DNA of 64,000 bases from Massilia violaceinigra (GCF_002752675.1 NZ_CP024608.1:6324001-6388000), one strand, 5' to 3'; counted from the stretch's first letter, positions 24,162 to 33,378 are shown. Notes: generated by a model not told the origin, from the letters alone. Made by a program: numbers and translations.

Positions 24162-25055
24162 ATGCTCGATGCGCGCAAAGGGGAAGCGCTGCTGGCCGTC
24201 ATCGACAGCGGCAGTTTCGAGCAGGCCGCCGCCCTGCTCCACCTCACGCCGTCGGCCGTATCGCAACGGGTCAGCGCCATGGAGAACGAACTGGGCACGC
24301 CGCTGCTGATCCGAAGCAAGCCCTGCCGCGCGACCCCGGCCGGCCAGCGCCTGGTGCAATACCTGCGCCGCAGCCGGCTGCTGGAGGCCGAATTCCTGGC
24401 CGAATCGGCCGACAGCGATGCGCATCCGCTGACGATCGCCCTGGCCGTCAACAACGATACCCTGGCCACCTGGCTGCTGCCGGGACTGGCGTCGTTCCTG
24501 ATCGAGGAACAGATCCTGCTCGACATCGCGCTGGACGACCAGGATCACACCTATACCTTGTTGTCGCAGGGATCGGCGCTGGCCGGGGTGTCGAGCGAAG
24601 CGCAGCCGATGCGCGGCTGCACGGTGGAGCGGCTGGGCGCGATGCGCTACCGCCTGCTTGCCACGCCCGCGTTCGTGGCGCGCTGGTTTCCCGACGGCTT
24701 GCAGCGCGAGGCGGCGCGGCGCGCACCGCTGATGGTGTTCGACCGCAAGGATGCCTTGCAGTCGGCATTTCTGCTGCGCGAGCTGGGATTGCCGGCCGGG
24801 AGCTATCCCTGCCACTACATTCCGTCGAGCGACGCATTCACGCATGCTGTGCGGCTGGGGCTGGGGTATGGCATGGTGCCGGAACAGCAGTTTGGCGACG
24901 ACATCGACAATGGCACGCTGATCGACCTGGCGCCCGGCAAGCCGACCGACGTGATGCTGTACTGGCATGCGTGGCGGGTTCAGTCGCCCAAGCTGGAGCG
25001 GCTCAGTGCGCGCCTGATCGCGGTCACACGGGCGGCCTTGCGGCAGCCTGCGTGA
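24162..25055 (+). CDS. argP: LysR-type regulator ArgP (IciA)
   Basis: This 297-residue protein has an N-terminal winged helix (about 5-62; LLAVIDSGSFEQAAALLHLTPSAVSQRV) and a periplasmic-binding-protein-like effector domain (about 85-290). The close match of start and helix to ArgP, and the divergent argO-like exporter, support the call. ArgP activates argO when arginine is present and is antagonised by lysine. AGGAGAGG lies seven or so bases before the ATG. It ends 19 bases before the convergent lipoprotein gene. Confidence 0.9.
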   Translation: MLDARKGEALLAVIDSGSFEQAAALLHLTPSAVSQRVSAMENELGTPLLIRSKPCRATPAGQRLVQYLRRSRLLEAEFLAESADSDAHPLTIALAVNNDTLATWLLPGLASFLIEEQILLDIALDDQDHTYTLLSQGSALAGVSSEAQPMRGCTVERLGAMRYRLLATPAFVARWFPDGLQREAARRAPLMVFDRKDALQSAFLLRELGLPAGSYPCHYIPSSDAFTHAVRLGLGYGMVPEQQFGDDIDNGTLIDLAPGKPTDVMLYWHAWRVQSPKLERLSARLIAVTRAALRQPA

Positions 25056-25074
25056 GCGGCGGCACCGGTGTGGC

Positions 25075-25902
25075 TTACGGGCTGACGTCGCACGCGAACG
25101 CCTTGTCGCCCTTGCCGTTCACCTGGAGATTGCTCACCTTACCCTGCGGGTCCAGAAAGACCATGATCGATCTTTCGTCCGGTGTCTGTCCAAGGTAGGA
25201 CATACGCTTGTCGCTGCCAATGTTCACCGTTTCCATCTTCAGTGTGTTCAGATCATAAGTCTCATCACCGATCTTCAACACGCCTTTCGCCACCTGATAG
25301 GCGACGTCGTCGAAGCTGAACGTACCGCTGTTGAGGCACTTGATCGTGGTCTTGGCATCCATCAGGTAGGCATACGAGGCGTACAGACTCTGGCTGGACA
25401 GTTTGATCGGTTTGGTGACCTTGCACTGAGTCATGTTGGGTGGAATCCCGAACCCGGCTTGTTTTTTTCCGTCATCGTGCTCCATCAGCGAGAGCATGAA
25501 TTTGTCATTCTGGACCGTCATCGCCAGCGTCGGGGCAGCGTTTCCCTCGCGCTGGCGCACCAACAGGACTTCCATGTCCGCCGTCAATTCTCCGGCGATA
25601 CCGGCACCGCTGACCTTGCCATTCGCAGCGACCACGGCCGACCCACCGGCCTTCAAACCCGCTGCAGCCCCCCTACCGATCGCCTCGCACTCGCTGTACG
25701 TGCCCTCGGCCGTGGCCAGGATGGGTGCGAAGTAGTCGGCTGTCGGCAATGCCGGTTCATTGTCGGCCACTTCCTCGACGGCGGTCTCGGCCGCCTCCGT
25801 ATTTTCCGACGCAACTTCCTTGGACTTGTCACTGCACGCGGACAATACCAACGTGGCCGTTAAAAACATCAACAGCGCATGGCGCTGGGGGGACTTGCTC
25901 AT
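25075..25902 (-). CDS. Lipoprotein of unknown function
   Basis: This 275-residue protein has a lipoprotein signal (LMFLTATLVLSACSDKSKE) followed by an acidic Glu/Ala linker. The mature part (about 55-275) contains several Cys (YSECEAIG, NMTQCKV, IKCLNSG, DKAFACDVS) that may form two disulfides in the periplasm. I do not recognise a family. It is convergent with argP and separated by 19 bases, without an obvious terminator. Confidence 0.75.
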   Translation of the reverse strand: MSKSPQRHALLMFLTATLVLSACSDKSKEVASENTEAAETAVEEVADNEPALPTADYFAPILATAEGTYSECEAIGRGAAAGLKAGGSAVVAANGKVSGAGIAGELTADMEVLLVRQREGNAAPTLAMTVQNDKFMLSLMEHDDGKKQAGFGIPPNMTQCKVTKPIKLSSQSLYASYAYLMDAKTTIKCLNSGTFSFDDVAYQVAKGVLKIGDETYDLNTLKMETVNIGSDKRMSYLGQTPDERSIMVFLDPQGKVSNLQVNGKGDKAFACDVSP

Positions 25903-25981
25903 CGACTTGCTCCGGTTTAAGCTGCAAAATTAACAAATTTGCACTGGCGTGCCGGCGGATTGTACTTGATGAGTGACGGAC

Positions 25982-26013
25982 AACAAAAAACCCGCAGCGT
26001 TGCCGGTGCGGGT
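25982..26013 (-). terminator. Rho-independent terminator of the 58-residue gene
   Basis: Read leftward, AACCCGCA pairs with TGCGGGTT around a 10-base loop and is followed by TTTTTT. It lies 26 bases after the stop of the small gene at 26039. Confidence 0.8.
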
Positions 26014-26038
26014 TGTCGGTGCTGCGGTCAGGCGGCGA

Positions 26039-26215
26039 TCAGGCAGGTGGCAGGAATGCCTCTGGCGCTGGCTGATTGCGGACCTGGTTGCGGTACTTGG
26101 AAGCGGCGATTGCTTTCTTGATGGCTTCACGCGCGATGTTGGTGCGCTTGATGTCTTTTTTCTCGGCTTTGCCACGATGCTGGGCTTCGTCTTTGTTACC
26201 GATTCGATTTGTCAT
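26039..26215 (-). CDS. Small basic protein, 58 residues
   Basis: This ORF begins with MTNRIGNKDEAQHRGKAEKK and is rich in Lys, Arg and Glu, with a predicted helix (IKRTNIAREAIKKAIAASKY) and a Pro-rich end. CAGGAG is correctly spaced before the ATG at 26215, and a clear terminator follows. The gene is supported by its own RBS and terminator. No family recognised; composition suggests a nucleic-acid-binding or stress-type small protein, which is a guess. Confidence 0.7.
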   Translation of the reverse strand: MTNRIGNKDEAQHRGKAEKKDIKRTNIAREAIKKAIAASKYRNQVRNQPAPEAFLPPA

Positions 26216-26310
26216 GTGAGACTCCTGTGTTGATGTTTTTAGGATTATGGTAGAGCGGTGCTACAGAAAAAATAGGACAAAGTGCAAGATTCTTGTAGGA
26301 CAGGAGGAGG

Positions 26311-26469
26311 TCAGCTGCGGCGCTGGGCCAGCTTGAAGCCTGGAAGCAGCAAAGACCATCCAAGCTCGCGCCGGATTTCTTCCGGCGATGGCGGCGGTTT
26401 GGGATCACACGAGCGGCGCTGAAGGTATTCGCGCACGAGGTGCTTGGGTGGCTGGATAATGGCAGGCAT
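26311..26469 (-). CDS. Small protein of unknown function, 52 residues
   Basis: From the ATG at 26469, preceded by GGAGG at good distance, it encodes MPAIIQPPKHLVREYLQRRS followed by a Pro-rich turn and a short helix (PEEIRRELGWSLL). The frame is open further upstream, but the RBS favours this start. It lies 95 bases upstream of the 58-residue gene, in the same direction. Function unknown. Confidence 0.5.
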   Translation of the reverse strand: MPAIIQPPKHLVREYLQRRSCDPKPPPSPEEIRRELGWSLLLPGFKLAQRRS

Positions 26470-26898
26470 GATGACCTCCGCGTCGTTCTGTTGATCAAGG
26501 CCAGCGCGATACTTGGCGCAGGCATGAAGAATTGGTGCCGATCCTCGAGGCGACCGGCTAACCTGCTGAGGAGGTGTCACCTTTGGACTTTGCCGCTGGC
26601 CCCTCACTCACACAGCTTCATCTTAAGGGCTGGGCGGCAACTCAACCGTTCGTTGCCGCACACTTGCGCGAAAATTAGCATCAAGATCGTGGCGGCGAAT
26701 CACAGAGCGCCCGTACCTGAAGGCGCCACGCGATGACGCACTGTTACCGGCTGCGCTATCGCTGCGCTGCAATGAACGGCGCGGGACGCCATTGGTCGCC
26801 TCATCCGCGCCATGGTGATGCCAGGTCTGGCGGGCGACGCGCATGATCGTGCGAGTCGATTCAGGCTTTTGCCGCCCCGCTGTCTGCGCCACGCGGTG
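26470..26898. other. Gene-free stretch
   Basis: This stretch has 429 bases. Open frames exist on both strands, but they have Arg/His/Ser-rich composition of the antisense type and no RBS. I see nothing supportable apart from the promoter region for the small leftward genes. Confidence 0.4.
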
Positions 26899-27826
26899 TC
26901 AGCTGATGCCGACCGGTCCTTGCCACGCACCACCGCCGTGGACCCACATTACCTTCACGACGCCATTACCGTCCACGAAGAGCGCGTCGAGCTGATTCGT
27001 GCTGCCCTGATAATGCAGGGCCACTGGCGTACCCGGCCGCGCGGTGTCGGTGGGCGTCAGTCCGGCCGGTCCTTGCCACGCACCACCGCCGATCACCCAC
27101 ATCACGTTCACGACGCCATTGCGGTCCACGAACACGGCGTCGAGCTGATTGGCATCGACCTGATAATGCAAGGCCACTGGCGCGCCGGCTGGTGCGGTGT
27201 TGGGCGGCGTCAGTCCCACCGGCCCTTGCCACGTGCCACCGCCGATGACCCACATCACGCTCACGACGCCATTGCGGTCCACGAACACGGCGTCGAGCTG
27301 ATTGCCATCGACCTGATGGTGCAAGGTCACTGGCGCACCCGGTGGGGCGGTGTCGGGAGGCGTCAGTCCCGCCGGTCCTTGCCACGCTCCGCCGCCGATC
27401 ACCCACATCACGTTCACGACGCCATGGCGCTCCACGAACACGGCGTCGAGCTGATTGCCTCCACATCACGTAAACGGCGCCATCGGTGCCGACGAAGACG
27501 CAATCGACCTGCGTGTCGCCCTGGCGTTCGAAGGCCAGCCATGAACCCTCCGGCACGACGGGCGTGATGGGAAATTCGCATCCCACCATCTGCCGCCCTC
27601 CGACGCGGCCCACCGCGGAAAAGCATTCGTCGTTCCTGACATTGAAAATGAGGACGTCGTTTTCGTCTGTATGTTCCACGAAGCGCACCGGCGCCACATT
27701 GCTCCAGTGCGCCATCGCCGTGGTGATCTGTTGGCGCCCGATCTGGCTGATTGCAGCGTCGATGGAATATGGCACGACGCCATTCGGCCACCGCGTGATA
27801 CGACGGTCATTACGGATATTTCCCAT
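26899..27826 (-). pseudogene. Astacin-like protein without zinc site, fused to 51-residue repeats, frameshifted
   Basis: The gene starts with a good RBS (AAAGGAATTATC before ATG at 27826). Residues 1-80 resemble the N-terminal half of an astacin (M12A) protease (ITRWPNGVVPYSIDAAI, ECFSAVGRVGGRQMVGCEFP), but the HExxHxxGxxH zinc site that should follow is missing. The protein instead continues into the first of several beta-propeller/lectin-like repeats (QVDCVFVGTDGAVYVMW). Near base 27455 the frame breaks inside a repeat, and three full plus one partial repeats (NQLDAVFVDRNGVVNVMWVI type) continue in another frame to the stop at 26899. A partial-repeat deletion explains the break. It is likely non-functional as a protease. 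Confidence 0.75.
26915..27455. repeat. Tandem 153-bp coding repeats
   Basis: The word GGTCCTTGCCACG (or a one-base variant) recurs at 26915, 27068, 27221 and 27374, an exact 153-base period. Each unit encodes 51 residues with AVFVDRNGVV, VMWVIGGG and WQGPxGLTP. High identity between units indicates recent expansion or gene conversion. Confidence 0.85.
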
Positions 27827-28192
27827 GATAATTCCTTTGTGTTATTTCCATCTGCAATGACGACGTCGTTCGGTGCGCCTGGATGGTCACTCCAACGTAT
27901 CGAAGCCATCAGCGACATGCAAGGCAGACCTGAGCGCTAGTTGAGCGCTCTCTAGCGTGTTTCCGTTCTTTGCCGGGCTTTTTCGTTGTGGCATCGGCTT
28001 GCCCCATGTTGCGCAGCCGTGTTCCGACAATGACAGGCGGGCCACGACATCGCTGGTGTCATTTCATCTATCAAAGTGGGCAATGCCGGATCGGCAAGCC
28101 TGCAATTTCCTTGTGTTCGCGCAACACATTTCCATTGTCAAACACCGTGCCAGAGGTTAGCGTGTCGCTTTAGCGTTCAATATTGGTTTCCA
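27827..28192. other. Divergent intergenic region
   Basis: 366 bases between the leftward astacin-like gene and the rightward amidase-like gene. It should hold both promoters. No gene, repeat or strong promoter was identified. Confidence 0.4.
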
Positions 28193-29272
28193 ATGCGTCT
28201 TGCTCCCCTCGTTTTGCTCAGTGCCGTCCTGGCTGGTTGCGCAAGCGCGCCACCCGCTCCCCCTGTCGTGGCGCCGGTTGCCGTGGCACCGCCGCCGGCT
28301 GCACCGGCACCGGTGGCGCTGCCAATACCCGAGCCTGTCGCTGCGGCGCCGCTGGCCCCTGCCGCAGCGCCGTTCGACCTCGCCACCTTGCAGCGCAAGC
28401 AGATTTATCAGATGACGCCGGCCGAAGTCGGGCGTTACATCGCTTATATGCATACCGCCGAACCGGACCTGCGCAAGCGCATTGCCGCGATCGGACGCAA
28501 GAATATCGGCCAGCCGTATGTGCTCAATCTGTTGGGCGAGTATCCCTATGAGCTGCACGACAACTTGCCGATGTTCAGCCTGCAGGCGAGCGACTGCGTG
28601 GTGTTCGCCGAGCACACGTACGCGATGGCGCTGAGCCAGTCGTGGGAAGAATTTTTCTGGATGCTGCAGCGCATCCGCTACAAGGATGGCGTGATCGGCG
28701 TGGCAACGCGCAATCATTACACCGAGGTGGACTGGAATATCAATAATGCCTGGCTGGTGTCCGACGTCAGCGTGCTGCTGGCCGGACCCGATGGCCCGGT
28801 GTATGACATGAAGATCGACCGCACGGCTTTTCTCAAGATGCGGCATAACACGGCCAGCAATATTCCCGTGCAGCTCAGTCAGGAAGCGTATGTGACCAAG
28901 GACAAGGTGGCAAGCGTGGTCGGGCAATTGCAGGATGGCGACCTGGTCAACGTGATATCCACGCGCGGGGGCAAGTTCTGGGCCTCGCACGTCGGCTTCA
29001 TCGTGGTGGATGCCAGCGGGCAGCGCAATTTCCTGAACTCGGCCGAGCCGCAGGTACGCGAAGAAAGCTTCGAGGCATTTTTTGCGCGGACGGCGGCGCG
29101 CGAGGAGCGCAGTGGCAAGAATGGACAAAAGCTGGCGGGGTTCAAGTTCTTGCGCTTGAATGACCATATCGTGGTGCCGCCGGCCGCCCCCCAGCCACGT
29201 CCGGGCGCGCCGGTGGCGGCGGTGGCGACCGCCACAACGACGGCGGCCATCAAAGGCCAGCTGGCGCGGTGA
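28193..29272 (+). CDS. Lipoprotein with N-acetylmuramoyl-L-alanine amidase-like (DUF1460) domain
   Basis: 359 residues from the ATG at 28193, chosen because it creates a lipoprotein signal (LVLLSAVLAGCASAP). A Pro/Ala-rich linker follows (about 17-60), then a DUF1460-type NlpC/P60-like domain (about 65-320). The likely nucleophile is Cys in QASDCVVFAEHTYA, and a His lies in WASHVGFIVVD. Family members are thought to cleave the muramyl-peptide bond in peptidoglycan. The protein ends in an Ala/Thr-rich tail. It is a single gene, followed 72 bases later by the IS3 element. Confidence 0.85.
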   Translation: MRLAPLVLLSAVLAGCASAPPAPPVVAPVAVAPPPAAPAPVALPIPEPVAAAPLAPAAAPFDLATLQRKQIYQMTPAEVGRYIAYMHTAEPDLRKRIAAIGRKNIGQPYVLNLLGEYPYELHDNLPMFSLQASDCVVFAEHTYAMALSQSWEEFFWMLQRIRYKDGVIGVATRNHYTEVDWNINNAWLVSDVSVLLAGPDGPVYDMKIDRTAFLKMRHNTASNIPVQLSQEAYVTKDKVASVVGQLQDGDLVNVISTRGGKFWASHVGFIVVDASGQRNFLNSAEPQVREESFEAFFARTAAREERSGKNGQKLAGFKFLRLNDHIVVPPAAPQPRPGAPVAAVATATTTAAIKGQLAR

Positions 29273-29399
29273 CGCGCTGATTGTAAAACCGGCGACAGAC
29301 ACGGATGGCCTTGCCGTAAGTGCCAGCGCCCCCGCGCCCGGAGCGTGTCAATGATTTTGAAACACCATATTGAACTTGTGAGAGTCTAAATCTCGGGTT

Positions 29400-30477
29400 T
29401 CAGGCGGCCTTTTTCTCAGTGGCCGGTGGGTTGATCCAGGCTGCAGTTGGCAGTCTTTGCGTCTGCGGCATGCGGTGCTTGAAACGATTCGGCGTGCGCT
29501 GGAAGGCGTCCGCCAGAGTGGCTTGGCGTTGTTTGCCCACTTCGGCCGCGCGGCCCGTGTGGACGCTCTCAGGCGTCATCATGGCGATGCCGGAATGGCG
29601 ATGCTGGTGGTTGTACCACGTAAAGAACGTGGCGCAGTGAACGCGCGCATCGGCCAGCGATCCGAAGCGTGCAGGAAACCCCGGCTGGTACTTCATGGTC
29701 TTGAACTGCGCCTCCGAGTACGGATTGTCGTCGGAGACGTAGGGCCTGCTGTGGGACTTGACGATGCCCAGGTCTGACAGCAGCGTCGCTACCGGCTTGG
29801 AACGCATGCTGCTGCCCCGGTCGGCATGCAAGGTCAGCGTGCCTGGCATGATGTCTTCCTTCGCGGCGGTGTCGGCAATGAGTTGCTCTGCCAGTTCGGC
29901 GGTTTCCTGCTCGGCCACCATCCAGCCGACGACGTAGCGGCTGAAGATGTCGAGGATGACATACAGATGGAAACACGTTCCTCTGACCGGGCCCTTCAGT
30001 TTGGTGATATCCCAGCTCCAGACTTGATTGGGCACCACGGCCAGCAGCTCCGGTTTGGCGTATTCAGGATGACGCAACTGGTTGCGGCGCTCGCGCACGG
30101 CAGCACATCCTTGCAGCAAGCGGTACATGGTGCGCACCGAAGCCACGTAGCGTCCTTCGTCGAGCAACTGGGCGTGGATCGCTGCCGGCGCGCAATTGGC
30201 GAAACGAGGGCTGTTGAGCACGTCGAGCACGACGCGGCGCTCCAGCTCCGATAGCGCCAGCGGTGGCCGCCGCGCGGGTGCTGCGACGCAAGCAAGCGGC
30301 AGCGTGCAGACGCGGCGCGCGGCGCGGTCCCGATACAGGGCGCTGCGTGGCAAACGCAAGGCCCGACAGGCAGCGGCGACGCCGACGCGATCAGCCAGGT
30401 TGTTGGCGGCGTCGATCACTTCGGCTCGCTCAGTCTGTCGCTGGTACTCAGTCCCAGCAGAGTGGAAAGTTTTTTTT
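29400..30477 (-). CDS. IS3-family transposase OrfB (DDE integrase), made by -1 frameshift from OrfA
   Basis: From the frameshift site the protein reads KKTFHSAGTEYQRQTERAE and continues for about 355 residues. An HTH_21-like region (RVGVAAACRALRLPRSALYRD) precedes the rve integrase core with D (VWSWDITKLKG), D (TLHADRGSSM) and E (NPYSEAQFKTMKY). There is no convincing own start, so it depends on slippage at the A8 run (30470-30477). All catalytic residues are present and the frame is intact, so the element may be active. Confidence 0.92.
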
Positions 30478-30877
30478 GGACGTCGATGATCAGGTCCGCC
30501 TTGACCAGTTTGGCACGCAGGCGCTCGACCTCTTTTTCCAGTTCCAGCACGCGCCGCGTTTGCGCGGCGGCGGGATCTGCTTTCGGCCCGCGCTTGCGCT
30601 CCAGTGCTGCCGCTTCTCCGACGGCTTGACGCTGCTTGCGCCATGTCGCCAAATGCGACGAGTAGATGCCCTCACGCCTGAGCAATGCGCCGATGTCACC
30701 TGGTGCCGCGCAGGCATCGGCGGCGGCCAGAATGCGCAATTTCTCGGCTGCGGAAAAGGCACGCCGCTTGGCCGTCGGGACTACCTCCGGATCGGGGCGC
30801 TGCACTTCGGAGGACGCTACGTCTTTCCTGTCATGGGAAGTTGCTGGGGTGCTGATTTTTTGCTTTCTGTTGTGCAT
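30416..30877 (-). CDS. IS3-family transposase OrfA (helix-turn-helix)
   Basis: This 153-residue protein has an HTH domain (RRAFSAAEKLRILAAADACA, LLRREGIYSSHLATWRKQ) and a leucine-zipper-like coiled coil near the end (LELEKEVERLRAKLVKADL). It binds the IS ends and joins OrfB through ribosomal slippage at CAA-AAA-AAA-CTT. Without slippage it ends at 30416. Confidence 0.9.
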   Translation of the reverse strand: MHNRKQKISTPATSHDRKDVASSEVQRPDPEVVPTAKRRAFSAAEKLRILAAADACAAPGDIGALLRREGIYSSHLATWRKQRQAVGEAAALERKRGPKADPAAAQTRRVLELEKEVERLRAKLVKADLIIDVQKKLSTLLGLSTSDRLSEPK

Positions 30878-31013
30878 GTTGGGAACCTACCGCTGTACTT
30901 TAAATTAATCGGGTAGGTGTCTCAAGTTATATTGACACAGGGGGGCCGAGGCCGCATTCAGCGGGGGCGGCGGCGCCGCGCTGGCGAAAGCCACACTCGG
31001 CTCCCGCCCCACT

Positions 31014-31112
31014 TCAGCCCCGCCACACTGCCCGCGTACGCGCCATCGAGCGGCGGCGCTCGGCCAGTCCCACCGTGCCGCCGTTGATGCGCGTCGTTAT
31101 CTCCACGATTTA
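31014..31112 (-). pseudogene. 3' remnant of a GH19-type lysozyme/chitinase gene
   Basis: This fragment encodes the last 30 or so residues of a GH19-like protein (VEITTRINGGTVGLAERRR...AVWRG, stop TGA). It is about 90 percent identical to the C-terminus of the intact gene at 34655-35305, but ends with its own stop. Its 5' side is cut exactly by the left inverted repeat at 31113. It is the relic of a second, paralogous copy removed by IS activity. Confidence 0.85.
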
Positions 31113-31361
31113 GAGTGCCTAACAAAACCGGTCACTTATCCTGAGAGCAACAACGGCGTACATTGAGCCACTGCGACCTGCCGCTTTCGCTCAGGAGCTG
31201 CCATTGCGCTGTTGGAGGCCAAGCCGGATCTCAACTTGGAACTGGAATGATATGACCCAACACATGGCGTGTTTCTCTCAGCATTGTCGCGTTGGACTCG
31301 AAGACACCCGACGAGTAATCGCCCCGCCCTTGCAATGCTGCGCAAACAAGGAAAAAAATAA

Positions 31362-31664
31362 GTGACCGAAGAACAAAATCGCTTGGCATCGCTGCGAGAA
31401 ATTGTAGACCAACAACTTGAACTCGTTACGCTGAGCCTGCATGTCGCCACACAAGGGCCAACATCCTTCCGGGGTGAGTCATTGGAGTGCCACCTTGGTG
31501 AACTGAAGCTCACAACTTCCCAGCACATTGCCATGTGTGCTGGGCAATCCGTGACGACAATCCTGCGGTTTGAACGGGCGCTGGTCCAATGCGAACCTGG
31601 AAAAAATCCGCTATCGAGCAGGTATCAACCAACGCTACCCAATGGAGCACTTTCTCGAACTTGA
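31362..31664 (+). CDS. Small hypothetical protein
   Basis: GTG-started frame of 100 residues (starts MTEEQNRLASLREIVDQQLE when read as Met), with AAGGA about 11 bases upstream. The first 65 residues look protein-like and helical; the end looks random, so it may be truncated. No family recognised. It lies inside the IS5-bounded segment. Confidence 0.35.
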   Translation: MTEEQNRLASLREIVDQQLELVTLSLHVATQGPTSFRGESLECHLGELKLTTSQHIAMCAGQSVTTILRFERALVQCEPGKNPLSSRYQPTLPNGALSRT

Positions 31665-31787
31665 AACATGAGGACAATGCGCTGAGCGGCCGGGTAACGA
31701 TTCGGTGCTAGAGTGGCCTCCTTCACCACATTGCAAGCATGCGCGGCGCCGGTAAACAGCGCATCCTGCTTGCTACGCCCAATGTTT

Positions 31788-33203
31788 ATGTCGACGACTC
31801 GCCGCACTTTCCTAGCCCAGGCATTAGGGTCTGCGGGGCTGCTCTCACTCTGCCACGTTTCGGTGCTGGCCCGTCCTACGTTCCGGATCTCCAATGTCAG
31901 CCAGCTGTACCCCGTCGAAGTAGCCCGCATCGTCGTCCCGTTGTCTACCGAAGAAGTGGCGCGTGAAGTCTTGGGATGGACAGGAAAAGTGGCAGTCGGC
32001 GGGGGACGATACAGCATGGGCGGCCAGACTGCTGTCGCCCTTGGGTTGCACCTCGACATGCGGCGGATGAATCGGTTACTGCACTTTGACCCGACAGCGC
32101 GCACGGCGCGGGTACAGGCAGGCATGACCTGGCGCGACCTGCAAGACACACTCGATCCCGCTGGACTGGCGGTGAAAAGCATGCAAAGCTTTTCGAACTT
32201 CACGATTGGCGGCGCCGTCTCCGTCAATGCGCATGGGCGATACACTGATACCGGTCCGGTAGGGAGCACGGTGCGATCGCTGCGCCTTGTGCTGGCCGAT
32301 GGTTCGATCATCGACGCGAGTGCCAATGAAAACATCGAACTATTTCGCGCCGCTATCGGCGGATATGGCGCTGTCGGCGTCATCACTGAGATTGAACTTG
32401 AGTTGACGGAGAACTGCCGTATCGAACGCCTGGTTGTGCCGCTCAAGCTGGCAACCTATCGTGCGTACTTCACCCGTCACGTGCGCGATGCGGCCGATGT
32501 CATTATGCATAACGCAGACCTTCTACCGCCTCGTTTCGATCAACCAGTAGCCGTCTCGTGGCGCCGCACCGGCAAAGCGCTGACCGAATCGGCGCGCCTG
32601 GTCCCACGCGGCCTGTCCTATCGGCTTAGCCAAAGCGCGCTACAAGTGGCCACCGAGGTGCCGGGTGGTGATCTCTTGGTCCGACACGTATTGCATCCTC
32701 TGTTTCGCTCGCAAGGCACGGTAAAGTGGCGTAACCACGAGGCCAGCCTGGACGTGCGCGAACTAGAGCCACCATCCCGCGCAATTTCCACTTATGCCCT
32801 GCAGGAATACTTTATCCCAGTAGTTCATTTCGAGTCCTTTACCCGAGCAATGGCAGCGCTGATCCTTCAGCATCGTGCGCAAGTGTTGAGCGTATCTGTG
32901 CGACACGCAAACCCTGATCCAGTTCCACTTCTGCCATGGGCTAAAGAGGAAGTATTTTCGTTCGTGGTGTACTACAAGCAAAAGACCAATGCAGCTACAT
33001 GTGCCGCCGTGGGTGAGTGGACGCGGGCAATGATCGAGATGGCATTGCGCTATGGCGGACGGTACTATCTCCCCTATCAGTTGCACGCTACGAGAGCCCA
33101 ATTTGCACTCGCATATCCCGAAATTGAAGCGCTCCGACGCTTGAAGCGGACGGTGGACCCTGATGGAAAATTCTCAAACGCGATGTGGGCGAAATATCTC
33201 TGA
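31788..33203 (+). CDS. FAD-binding oxidase (VAO/ALO type) with Tat-like signal
   Basis: 471 residues from the ATG at 31788, which yields a twin-arginine-like leader (STTRRTFLAQALGSAGLLSL). The FAD_binding_4 domain (about 40-215) shows VAVGGGRYSMGGQT, RVQAGMTWRDL and the FTIGGAVSVNAHGR loop. A C-terminal substrate domain ends in LKRTVDPDGKFSNAMWAKYL, typical of sugar-lactone oxidases and related enzymes. The usual covalent-FAD His of GHS is replaced by RYS, so the cofactor is probably non-covalent. Substrate unknown. The neighbourhood (an IS-bounded segment) suggests horizontal transfer. Confidence 0.82.
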   Translation: MSTTRRTFLAQALGSAGLLSLCHVSVLARPTFRISNVSQLYPVEVARIVVPLSTEEVAREVLGWTGKVAVGGGRYSMGGQTAVALGLHLDMRRMNRLLHFDPTARTARVQAGMTWRDLQDTLDPAGLAVKSMQSFSNFTIGGAVSVNAHGRYTDTGPVGSTVRSLRLVLADGSIIDASANENIELFRAAIGGYGAVGVITEIELELTENCRIERLVVPLKLATYRAYFTRHVRDAADVIMHNADLLPPRFDQPVAVSWRRTGKALTESARLVPRGLSYRLSQSALQVATEVPGGDLLVRHVLHPLFRSQGTVKWRNHEASLDVRELEPPSRAISTYALQEYFIPVVHFESFTRAMAALILQHRAQVLSVSVRHANPDPVPLLPWAKEEVFSFVVYYKQKTNAATCAAVGEWTRAMIEMALRYGGRYYLPYQLHATRAQFALAYPEIEALRRLKRTVDPDGKFSNAMWAKYL

Positions 33204-33378
33204 TTGGGCGCCGACCGAATCCCTACATATCTCGCTTAGCTTGAGCTATTCCAGCTTGACGATTGAAAGGTGAATTTCTGTTCAGGGCGGTATCGGCCGA
33301 GGCTGTCACCGCAGCGCAAGCGTCAAGTACAATTGGCAGGAATCGGCCAATAGAGGACGGTCGTGGGCCAGCGCCCGC

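Larger units (their letters stand above)
29345..30938 (-). mobile_element. IS3-family insertion sequence
   Basis: The element has two overlapping transposase frames on the leftward strand. Its ends match in inverted orientation: GTGTCAAT plus an imperfect TTGAAACACC block at 29345 and the complement at 30938. A -1 slippery A8 run links orfA and orfB. No clear target-site duplication is visible, so the outer boundaries may be off by a base or two. It separates the amidase-like gene from the GH19 remnant. Confidence 0.88.

Noticed and set aside
26915..27455. 153-base repeats as a possible CRISPR or non-coding satellite
   Set aside because: Units are in one coding frame and encode a 51-residue protein repeat.
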